From Strigops habroptila (Eukaryota; Chordata; Aves; Psittaciformes; Psittacidae): a DNA stretch of 64,000 nt. Made by a program: the position numbers and the translations under genes. The notes beneath the pieces were generated by a model, which did no database searches, was not told the DNA's origin, and saw nothing but the letters and a program-made list of their open reading frames with translations. Position 1 is the stretch's first letter; each line of letters starts with the position of its first letter. Positions 51,297-61,059 of the stretch are shown piece by piece. The DNA lies in contig NC_044283.2 in NCBI RefSeq assembly GCF_004027225.2, forward strand, positions 10,682,992 to 10,746,991. The letters run 5' to 3'.

Positions 51297-52059
51297 CTTA
51301 CTTTTGGAGTAAACTGGGAGCGACGCCCCGCAGCCGGAGGGAACCGAAAAGACTATGAGGACCCCGCCACGAACAGAGAGCGGGTCCGCGGGGCTCCCCC
51401 CGCAGCGCATCCAAAGAAAATGCAGCTCCGTGGCAGCGGCCGAGCCCTCCCCGCCGCCTCGGCCCCGGGCTGACACCGACCGGTGTTTTCCGGGGGGCCA
51501 GCAGCCCCCCAGACCATTCCTCCTCCCTTTCCTCAGAGCTGCCGAGCCTGAGACGAATGTAGGGATCGGCCGGGGCCCCACGGACGGGGAAGCTATCCTT
51601 TCCTCCCCGCGATCCGACCTTCCTCAGGTCCTCCGCTGGCCCGGGCCAGCGCTCCTGCCGGGAAATCTTTCCTTGTCCCCGGTGCCCCGGCTGCGCTCCG
51701 TGCAGAGCGGGCACCCCGCGGATCAGCATCCAGCAGCTTCTCCAGGGCTCTTTGTTTTAGCTACTTAATCCGTACAGAACATCCCCCCCTTCTATTGTTA
51801 CTCTGATTTTCACCCGATCGATACCCATGCATGTGCTGATGCCCCCTGCTCCTTCGCGGTGGAGGCTTTTTGATTTGAAACAACTTGAAGGCAAATTGTT
51901 GGAAGGAATTCAGTGAAGCCCGAGCTGTGAGGATTTGATTTCTTTGTTTTCGTTTATACTTCCCTTACAAACTATCGGCTAAAATACACGGTTAAAATAT
52001 ATATACATATATAATTCAATATACTGTATTTTACCAGTGGGTTTGCTACATTTCCGTCT

Positions 52060-52260
52060 CCTGAGGAGGCTAAGGAAAACGCACGTCGGCTTGTCAGTCT
52101 CTTAACGGTTTGTGTAATCGATTAATAGTTCACGCTGGTAATTAAAAAGGAAGGAAAGAAAAATAATCAAGTGGGGACAGACTGGGGAGCTGTATGGCTA
52201 GTTATGCAAGCTAACCTGTAATGTGATATCGTATGAAGTATTATGCATGCCAAGCTTTTT
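52060..52260. promoter_or_regulatory. candidate regulatory element downstream of HMX1
   Basis: Contains ATCGATTAATAG, GGTAATTAAAAAGG and CAAGTG (52168-52173). CAAGTG is common by chance, so support is weak. Confidence 0.2.
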
Positions 52261-52723
52261 TTTCCTTTAATAACTGTTTTGTTTCCCCCTCTCTACCCAC
52301 TGCTAAAATGAATATCGGGTCTATCATTGTTTATAAAGGTTTGAATTTCATCTTCCGAATATTAAGGGGGAAATGACCTTATAAGACACAGCTTTGGTGG
52401 AAGATCAAACTTTGGTCCTACGTTTTAGGGCATAATCAGGTGTAATTGAACCGACCAGCTCGGAGCACTCGGTGTCCCTGCAGGGAGAGCCGGGTCCTGA
52501 ATCTACTGGGGTGCGTGCGGGCGGACCTGCCTCCAGTGAAGGAAAAGCGTCTAATCCTTGCTGTTTCCTACGCTTGACGTTGTATTTGGAGCAATCTCAC
52601 GGTTTTTTTGGTATGAAATAGATCGTCGAGATGCGGTGGAGCTTCAGCTTTGATTCAAAACCCGAGCAGAAGGGGCAGGGGTGGATTATAACCTCTCCAA
52701 GGCCTTGCTCCCCCCGCCTCATT

Positions 52724-52742
52724 CCCCCCCCCCCCCCCCCCC
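52724..52742. repeat. poly-C run of 19 followed by poly-T
   Basis: Uninterrupted C run on the plus strand, immediately followed by T7. G-run on the minus strand. Confidence 0.95.
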
Positions 52743-54269
52743 TTTTTTTCCTTTTTTTCCGCTTTGGCCTGAAATGCGGCTCTGGACATCAGCCTGCACA
52801 GCTGAATCAGGACGCTGAAAGCCTCAAAAGCACTCGAGAATGAAATATGTGTAGATATGCCGGGTTCCTGAGAAAAGTGCCGGGATACTCGTTTCGATTT
52901 GAGCCCCGTTTCTGGAAGCTGTTGTTTTGGGGGTTTGAATTATTTTTTTTTCCCCAACTGCTCTGAAATCCCTCATCTCACTCCAGGAGATCTTCGCCCG
53001 CTCTTTTCTTTGCATATCCGTCAAACACCCTCCTTCGGGTGTAACCCTTCTCCAGCCTGGTCCTGAGCAGTGCAAGAAGGACTGGGACGCGGCGCGGCTG
53101 GGGGTGCCGGGGCCCGGGGCGGGATTCAGCCTTTCCATGCGCAGAGGAGAGGGCTCAGGGCGATGCTTCTTCCTCTGGGCTCAAACCCTTGACTTGATAC
53201 CCTTCAGAGCCTGGCTGCCCCTGGGTGAAAGCGGCCAGAGCGTTTCTCAAGTCCTATCCAGCTCCCCAAATCCCCCAGCGTTACCTACTGGAGCAAAATC
53301 CTGACTCATTACAGTCATATCAGAGTAGATTGTAATCCAACGCGAAACTTAACACGCCTGCCACTCTCCACACGCCTTTTCTTTGGAGTAACATATGAGA
53401 TTATTATACTTCTGATTCTACTAAATATTCTTTTCTTGGAGTTAAGGAACTGGCAGGGCTCAATGATCAATCGGAATTTTTAAAATGTGTTTCGACATTA
53501 GTTTGTTTGTTTTTTAAAGACTTGCTGATTATATCAATAAACAGATTTTTTTTCATACACTGTATTTGTAAATTATGATCATAGTAAAATATTAAAAGGT
53601 GCAAGATGTGAATTCATCTAAGAAAAAGTGCTTGCTTACGCCTTAATCTGTACCTGCAGAAAGTGCTTTGTGGTGGCTTATTAAAAGTATGTGCTGAAAG
53701 TAGGAACATATACAACTCAGGTTTCTTTACCTCGTAGCTTTTTAATGACACTTTTCCTTGTACCTGCTGGCAAGAAATTTCTGCGGGATGCAGAGGAACA
53801 GCCAGCAGCAGCCATAGTCTCTGATGTATGTGCATTGACAATTTCAACAAAACCCCACCAAATCCCAAGCCCACCCCTCAAATCAGGACTGCAGATTCCT
53901 CGCAGTTTTCTTCCCAATGTATATTCTTTATTAAACAAATCAAAGAAGTAAGAATCACACATTGTGATCCCTCTGCACACAGAACACTAGAAGAAATATG
54001 TTGGCGGACTATAAAGCTCAAAGTAGTTTCGCAAAGACTGTTTGCGACATATAGAGACATACGCTGCTGCTTTATAGATCAAAGCAACCTCAGAATAGCT
54101 TTCAAATAAATCCAGTTACAGTACAGCTGTAATATTATTATGCAGCATAAATCCTTGTCTGTTGACATTTATTTAATGAATGTTGCTACAACAGCTTAGC
54201 TAGATGGCACTCCAGAGGCGAAGCAAAGGAGAACCTTGCCAGACTGCTCACAAAGATAACTTGTGTTTA

Positions 54270-54570
54270 TTGGACGCTGCTTAAAATAATTAGTGAAAAG
54301 GTTTCCTTCTTTTTCATGTTAAGCAAAGCAAATGAAAATCAAAATTGGGTCCGAACTGAGCTTCTAAGTAAATTCCTGGTGTAGATGCCGTTATTATTAA
54401 TTACACTTTAAATGAAAACGATCGATATGCTGCGAAGCACCTTGTTAAATGGCTACTTTGCAAATGGTACATTGCTCACCGGCTTAAACTGGCCTATAAC
54501 TTTTCTCGTAGACATGGGTCTAAAATATTCATGCAAATCAATACTTGATAAATCTCATAGGTGCGCGCTG
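54270..54570. promoter_or_regulatory. candidate conserved enhancer between HMX1 and SOHo
   Basis: Unique AT-rich segment with TTATTATTAATTACAC near 54390, ATCGAT at 54421 and a perfect POU octamer ATGCAAAT at 54531-54538. Its texture is that of a vertebrate conserved non-coding element; conservation was not tested. Confidence 0.3.
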
Positions 54571-54938
54571 GCTCCACTGTTGAACAATTTATTTGGATCG
54601 ATTCCTCCCCCCTTTCTTTTATACTGCATTACCTTGGGGCAGCCTGGCTCTGCCCCCGCCCCGCTCTCGCCATCGATCGGGGGAGACTCGCTCCAGGCTT
54701 CGGCGGGCTCGCAGCATTTAGTGCTCTCAGCCTCAAATTATATCCAGGCAATTCTCCTACATTTCCCGTCCCATTGCAGATGAATATAACTTTATGGCGG
54801 TTTCTTAATGCTTCATTTACCTACCTCGAGTTTCTCAACTCTTCTTACGGATCCTACATTATCATTTCTATGCGGTGAGATACAGGAATGTCTGTTTAAA
54901 AAGTGTAGTAATGGAAATCTAGATGTTCAAATAAAAAT

Positions 54939-55062
54939 TCTTTTCTTTTCTTTTCTTTTCTTTTCTTTTCTTTTCTTTTCTTTTCTTTTCTTTTCTTTTC
55001 TTTTCTTTTCTTTTCTTTTCTTTTCTTTTCTTTTCTTTTCTTTTCTTTTCTTTTCTCTTCTT
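54939..55062. repeat. TTTTC pentanucleotide microsatellite
   Basis: About 23 nearly perfect TTTTC units followed by degenerate CTCTCT sequence to about 55081. A polypurine-polypyrimidine tract between HMX1 and SOHo; it gives spurious KEKKR/LFFSF reading frames. Confidence 0.97.
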
Positions 55063-58000
55063 TTCTTTTTTTCTCTCTCTCCCTTTAGCAATTCCCATCT
55101 ACTGAACAACCGAGAATTACTAGCTTTATTCGTAAATCCCCTCTAGGATTTTCCCCGCACGCCTCTGGTGTCAAGCGCAGGGGTTGTGGGGAGGCGATTT
55201 GGCCGAGGACTTTGACCTGCCCTCAGAGGGGAACAGAAGGGTTCGGGAAAGGACTCTCTGTCCTTGGGTGACCTCACAGGCTCTGTCCCGCACCTCTGGG
55301 TGGAAGGGGTCGGCTTAGCAGCACTTGTAGCTGCCTTCCCCCGGGCCCGAGGGACAGCTGCTTTCCCCTCTGTGAACCGTTTTCTCTTCCCCTGATGCCG
55401 GGTGAGGGATGTCGTCGCTGTCCCGACAGGCACCAGAAGAGGACCACGGCAGCAATCCGCTATACCCAACTACTGCCGAACCCCAAACCGCGTTTGGTTG
55501 AGGGACCTGCAGTCCTAAGGTAGCCAAAGCCGTCTGATTATTTTGATGAACTTTTCAGACACTGCTTCTATTCTGGACCCATCCGCCGGGGCTGGTTCCG
55601 GGAGAGCCACTGGGAAGGCGCAAAGAGCGGGGTCTTGTTTGCAAAGGGGTGTGAGATCCGGAGAGGACCCATGTTACCCTCGAGTACACCGGGGGATAAA
55701 CCAAGCCCGGTTCCATAAGCCAAGCGAGCCCGGGCTCTTCGGCGTTTCTGGGGAATATAATTAGATTTCATTTCCATCAGATTTAGATTTGGAATAGGAA
55801 ACTTTTTGTGCTCTGAGCTAAAATGGAAATGAAGATATGTCTGCCGGGTGATTTCTGGTAAAAAGCTTTTCCCAGGTAAAAGGTTTCCACTCAGCATGAT
55901 GTTAACTTCTAATACAGGAATATATTATTCAAAGAAAAAGGGTCGCTCTTCATGTACTGCTGCTCTGCGGTACCGGCCTCCTTGTCGTGACACGTCCAGG
56001 CGACAAGATTCCCCCCAGATAAAATACAAATGAAGCGCGGGATTAAAAAGTACCAGTGTCGGGAAATGCCTACCCATTGTAAGGAAAATTGATACTTTAA
56101 ACGGACGGCCTTTCGGAGTGTCCACCTGGGGAGTGATCAGCGATCGTGTGGGGCAGTGCTGCGGGGGATCCACTCCGTCAGCGAGACCCTCTTTTCTGGC
56201 TCAACCAATGCTCGGAGAGCCCAGGCAAAGCTGCCCTTGGCCGAGCTTGGATGAACCATTCACCTGGCAAAGCCTCTGGCTTCCGGCGAGGTTTCCCACC
56301 TCGTCGGACACCATCGCTCCCCATCAGTTTTGGGCCAAATGCGGCTCGGAAGGGTTGCTGGGGACCTGCAGCGGGCCCAGGAGGGGCGACACCCTCCGTG
56401 GGGGTGCACTCTGTAGGCGGTTGGTTGGATGTTGCAGGATACGGCTCTATTTGTTGACATGCGAAGCCAAGTCTTTATATCTTCCCTGAAGATAAGGGAG
56501 GACACTAGGAGAGGGCACGAGGATCACGGTGCGTGTCTGGCTTGTAGGACCTGCTGCACGGGGCGGGACCCCAGAAGGCATCCCATTCTCTTGTCGCCAG
56601 TGAATTGATTCCAACCTGCCCCAGTGGCTGGGATGATCCGGGCTGTAGTGTGCTCCCTCGGTGCACAAGGTTCATCCGGGACAACAAAATCGGGTTTGTA
56701 AAGCGGCCAAATGGGGCTAGGAAAGGAGGACAGACCTTTCCCAGCGGACTGTTAGCGGGCAGGGTCTCCCAGCGCTGGTCTCAGACTGTTCAGAGTGTGG
56801 AGGGGGCCGCGGTGAAAAAAGTTAGGCGTTGAAACTTATGCCTCCTTCTTCAATTTCCTTCTTATTTTCTGCCTTCTTAAAGTTTTCCTTTTTCTTCCAA
56901 GAAAACGTCTTCTAGGAAAACACACCGAGTTAATGCGTTTGATGTTTTTAAGATGGATTTCTGCTAGACTAAAAGGGAAATGGTTTGCAGCAAGAACAGA
57001 TGTGAGCACCTGGGATGTGCCCCGCGCACAGACAGTGGGGAAGGAGGCCGAGACAAGATCGCAGGGCAAAGACCGACCCCACTTGGCATCCAAGTGCCCC
57101 AAATTGTACCAGCTCACGCAGAATTTCCTAACTTATCTTTCCAGCTACTTCTTCGCATTTTGTACCACTGTTCCCTGTCTCTTCCCTCGCCCTTTCGCTC
57201 TCTCTTAAAGGGACGTTTCGCTCCATCAGAACCACCAGCTTGTACAGGAAATTGCAACAAGTTCGGGCATTTGGCCAATAATAGTGTTAATGGAAGACGG
57301 ATATATATATATATACACTTTTCCGCCTGGTGGAAACCGTACAGCTCTCCAGAAGACGGCTGCACTAAAATCTGAGTGCATTTGTAAAGCGAAACGAATT
57401 TTCATGAAAAAGAGCTGAAACCCGCTCTCTCAAGTACCAGCGCGTTAAAGATTAACGCCTTAAGATGCTCCGATTTTAGCTCTCAGAATCTCTGGCATCA
57501 CAATATTTAAGAGCCTGTCAGCACTTCTATTGTCAACTGTTTTTCAAGGGCTTCTCGCTTGCCCTCAGCAGTTTTCGTGGTGGAAACCTCGAGAATAGGA
57601 CTAAAAGGCCTCTTAAAAGTCGGTTGGAAACATTTCCCTGGCTTTACACATGGTCGCAGGGAGGGAGGGGGCTCCCTGCGATCCAGAACGGATGGTGACT
57701 CTAGAGTCGCTGGATCTTGGGTCGTGCAAACGGGTTTTAAAACGTTGCAGTGCTTGTAGGTGGTAGGGACAAAAAGTTCTCTGTTATACGGAGAAACACA
57801 CCCATCCTGCTCCAAGTCTCACAGCATCTCCCACAGGCGAATGCTTCTCCATCCCCCAAAGACACTCCGTAAGTGCACCCCTGCAGCTCACCATCCCGTA
57901 CCAACTGCGGTGTTTCATACAACTTTTAGCTCTTGAAAACTACGGAAGGGCTCTGTAGACCCACGGGTGTGTGTACGTGTGTGGATTTCGGGGTGGTCTG

Positions 58001-58239
58001 ACACCACGGAGCTCCTTGGAAGGAAAGGGGATACCTTTCTCCCCAGGGGAATTCGACTGAAGGTCTGCAGGTGGAAGGACCACAGGGAAGGGACTCGGGC
58101 TGCCTGAATTGCCCTTCCCAAGGGCCCCCCACCTCTTTACAGCTGCCTCATAATCTGCAACAAATGCCCTCGGCAGACTGTCTGGGGTGGTACAGGTGCT
58201 GTACAAACACACGGAAGGGTTTCTCTGGCTCTCAGCTTC

Positions 58240-58740
58240 CGTTTTCCCTCCTGCCCTCTCTCACCGCCATCACTGCTTTTCCTTGCCGCACTTCTCCCCA
58301 TCCCTGCTCTCATTTCCAGTTCTCTCCCTCCATCCTTCTCCTTCCATCCAGAGATCTCCATCTTGCCATCCCACCTCCTCCTCGCCTTTCCCCGTGAGAG
58401 CCTGGCTCTGCCTTCCCTCCACCCCAGCAGTGCAGGACCTGGCAGGAGAGCAGCCAGCCCTGCGCTGCCGCGGCTGCCCTTTCGGGGAGAGGAAAGGGGC
58501 ACCTACGCTTGCTCCCTCCTTTCCCGCTTCCCTCCAGCTCCTGCTCCTTTTCCCTCTTCGCTCCCTCTCTTCCCTGACGCCTGCCCTCCCCCTCTCCCTC
58601 CCCTGCACCGCTCCCCCCCGTCCTCAGCCCTTTGGCTGCCTCTAGCTCCATCCCCTCCCTCCGCCGCCTCGACCCCTCCTCCCTTCCCCCGACCCAGCCT
58701 TCCCTCCGCCCCGGCTGCCGCTGCCGCCCTCCCGCCGCAG
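58240..58740. promoter_or_regulatory. polypyrimidine-rich DNA upstream of SOHo
   Basis: The plus strand is strikingly C/T-rich for about 500 bases (CTCCCTC, CTTTTCC, CCCTCC units) and runs into the CpG-rich first exon. There is no TATA or CCAAT box I would trust, which suggests a dispersed CpG-island promoter. The transcription start is not determinable; if it lies inside this tract the 5' UTR would be pyrimidine-rich. Confidence 0.4.
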
Positions 58741-58749
58741 CCAGTCCTG

Positions 58750-58797
58750 CGGCACGGCTCGGCTCGGCACGGCTTGGCTCCGGCTCGGCTCGGCACG
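58750..58797 (+). repeat. GGCTC/GGCAC short tandem repeat before the SOHo start codon
   Basis: About eight degenerate five-base units (GGCTC, GGCAC, GGCTT) run up to two bases before GCCATGG. It is presumably in the 5' UTR. Confidence 0.6.
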
Positions 58798-58799
58798 CC

Positions 58800-60106
58800 A
58801 TGGTGCAGCTCGGGGGCAGCCGCCCAGCCCCACCGCCGGCCCCGGCCGCGCCGCCGGCCTTCAGCATCGACAGTATCCTGCAGGTCGGACCCCGCCGCCC
58901 GGCCCGGGAGCAGGGCAGAGCACGCTGCGCGCTGCCGAAGGAGGAGGAGGAAGAGGGGCCTGCGGAGCAAGACTCCAGTAAAGGCTCCAGCAACTCGGGT
59001 ACAGAGCCGGCAGCCCGCCGCAGGCTGCCTCACAAGTCGAGTCGCAGCCCGGCCTCCCCAGCGCGGCCGGGCTGGCACCGCGCACACGCAGCCACACGCA
59101 CTCACACACACGCAGCCTCGGCGTTCACGCAGCCGCCGGAGGAGGAACCGGGGCTCCGCGGACGGACGGGCGGAGATGGCAACGGCACACGCACAGGCAC
59201 CAACCTGCTCCCAGGGGCTTTTCCAGGGTGTTTTGTCGCCCCTCACGGCCTCCTCGGTTGTTTGTCCTCTGTCCAGGAGCCCCTGACTTTGCCATGCAGC
59301 TGGCAGAGAGATTTTCTTAGATCCTTACTGAAGGCTCTTCACCCTTCCTCTCCCCTTTGAAAGGGGAGGGGACCGTGGCAGCTCTCGGCAACCCCTTCCC
59401 CTCCGTGTCCCACCCCACTTTTCGGCTCCGTCCCCTCTCCCCTGCGCTCAGCCGGGCCGTGCATGACGGGCGTGGGTGCGGGCGGCGGCGGGAGCTCATG
59501 CTGTGCTTTGCCGTTGCAGGCAGCGAGCCCCGCCGGCTCGGGGACGAGGAGAAAAACCGCGGCCTCAGCCCGGAGGCGGAGGGTGGCGGCGGGGTGGGTT
59601 CCCCGCTCCCTGCGGAGGGGATGAGCGGGGTCCCGCAGCCGCCGCCACGGGAGGCCGGGGGCTGCGGCGGGGAGAGCGGCAAGTCGCCGGCGGCGGGCGG
59701 CAGGAAGAAGACGCGGACCATCTTCTCCAAGAGCCAGGTCTTCCAGCTGGAGTCCACCTTCGACGTGAAGCGCTACCTGAGTAGTTCGGAGCGGGCCGGG
59801 CTGGCGGCTGCGCTGCACCTCACCGAGACCCAGGTGAAGATCTGGTTCCAGAACCGCCGCAACAAGCTCAAGAGACAGATGTCGACCGAGCCCGAGGGCC
59901 CGGGCCCGGCGGAGCCCCCCGGGGAGCCACCGCCCCCCGCCGCCGCCGCGGCTCTCTCCTTCCCGGCCATTTACAAGGACAGCCCCTTGCTCAGTCGCTG
60001 CTTGCTGCCGCTGCCGTTCCCCCTGCTCTACCCAGGCAGCGCCATCCCCTACCTCTGCCTTCCCGGGCCCGGCAAACACTTCAGCCTGGTGGACGGGGAT
60101 GTATAG
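58800..60106 (+). CDS. SOHO-1: SOHo (sensory organ homeobox) transcription factor, two exons
   Basis: Second HMX-class homeodomain protein, known in chick from retina, otic and sensory tissues, where with GH6/HMX1 it represses EphA3 in nasal retina. The best model is 58800-58998 joined to 59520-60106, giving 261 residues; acceptor CCGTTGCAG|GC, phase 1 as in HMX1. The start GCCATGG has an excellent Kozak context; an in-frame ATG at 58632 lies upstream without an intervening stop. FSIDSIL at 21-27 is an Engrailed-homology-1-like repression motif. The homeodomain is 128-187 (59702-59881), with helix 3 [15 protein letters not shown]; Leu replaces HMX1 Trp at position 56. It matches HMX1 at 54 of 60 positions. 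The C-terminal half is proline- and leucine-rich and ends LVDGDV. A second possible donor (TCCA|GTAAAG, exon end 58977) is also phase 1 and would remove seven residues; the donor used here, TCGG|GTACAG, is no stronger by eye. I know of no placental-mammal orthologue. Confidence 0.93.
58999..59519 (+). other. SOHo intron
   Basis: Short intron of 521 bases in the preferred model, with GTACAG at the start and GTTGCAG at the end. It is GC-rich, contains CACACG-type repeats near 59080-59115, and has open frames running through it, so reading frame alone does not locate the donor. Intron phase matches HMX1. Confidence 0.75.
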
Positions 60107-60943
60107 CCTCTCTCTCGGCCCCCGACTTTCCGCTTGCTGGGGGCCGTCCCGGTGTTATATATGCCCTCGTCGTGTCGGTGGGGTGTCCGCTTTCGCCACA
60201 GCCGGCGGCAGCCGTCCCTCGTCCCACGGAGGGGTCGCCCGGGCTCCCCGCACGTGTGTTCGTGGGCCGCCGGCACTTCGGTAAAGCTTGAAAGAGCGCT
60301 GCCAGCCCGCCCTGGTTCTTGCAGCGCTTTTTCTCTGGTCAGGATGGAGGAGTTAACACGGAACCACCAAAGAAACGGGGATGTGTTCTGCCTCCCTCCC
60401 TCCCAAATTATCTCGTGCCCGTATTCGGGGGAGCTGATGCTCTGCCTCAGACCACGAGATCGGTATCTCCGAGGCTGCCCCAGCACCGTGGCCGCCTCTG
60501 TACCGTAAGCCGAGTCACTTTTAATACAGCTTGTAAAAGCGAAGGCCGCCATGTGCTCCTCCACTTCAAACTCTCCACCTCTGATATCCCCCAGATTAAT
60601 TTCTCTCTGTCTTTGACATTACCAAATTACAAACATCTTTCCTCAGATCTGTTTCTTAAACTATGGCTTCTCTGATTTATTTTTTCCCCTCCCGAACAAA
60701 TCAAAGCTTTTTTTTACACTTTTTGTGCTAACTGGTTCTCAAACTTGTGGTTCGTCTGATGTTTTTTTTGCAGAACAAGACAAGCTGTCTCACACTTCTT
60801 GTGCTAACCCCGCCCCCCGAAATCTCGTAGAACAGTTTTATCTGCCATCCTAGAGAAAAGATTTTTTTCCCTCCTACAGATCTCCAAGCGCTTTTGTCGT
60901 CCTTTTGTTTCCAAGTTCACATGCTTTATATTCAAAGGTTGGT

Positions 60944-60949
60944 AATAAA
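60944..60949 (+). other. candidate SOHo polyadenylation signal
   Basis: AATAAA about 840 bases after the stop codon; a second AATAAA lies at 61053-61058. Either could define the 3' end, giving a 3' UTR of about 0.85-0.97 kb that begins CpG-rich and becomes AT-rich. Confidence 0.45.
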
Positions 60950-61059
60950 CCTTCTCAAAAAGCTGAAATGCATGCCTTTTCAATACGGTTACTACTGGGC
61001 AGTATCAAACGAAAGGTATTTCCTGGAGTGCATCGATGGTTTTTATTTAAAAAATAAAG

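Larger units (their letters stand above)
51320..58239. other. HMX1-SOHo intergenic region
   Basis: About 7 kb between the two homeobox genes. It includes the CpG-rich HMX1 flank to about 51.7 kb, the poly-C run, candidate enhancer sequence near 52.1 and 54.4 kb, the TTTTC microsatellite, and moderately GC-rich DNA at 55.1-57.1 kb whose frames are unrecognised. A TA repeat lies at 57299-57315. No further homeobox is present. Confidence 0.7.
58400..60320. other. CpG-rich island covering SOHo
   Basis: Continuous GC/CpG-dense DNA across 5' flank, both exons, the intron and proximal 3' UTR. Long minus-strand frames (58503-59246, 59339-60079) are mirror images of the sense coding sequence. Confidence 0.65.

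Noticed and set aside
52168-52173. Single CAAGTG hexamers as HMX1 sites
   Set aside because: A six-base word is expected tens of times in both strands of the window; kept only as weak support where nested in other structure.
54808-55146. Frames rich in LFFSF or KEKKR
   Set aside because: Translation of the TTTTC microsatellite.
58363-59286. 307-codon plus-strand frame overlapping SOHo exon 1
   Set aside because: Different frame from SOHo, low-complexity Pro/Ser/Arg composition, spans the intron boundary; open because of C/T and GC bias.
58503-60079. Long minus-strand frames across SOHo (58503-59246 and 59339-60079)
   Set aside because: Shadows of the sense exons and GC-rich intron; no recognisable protein.
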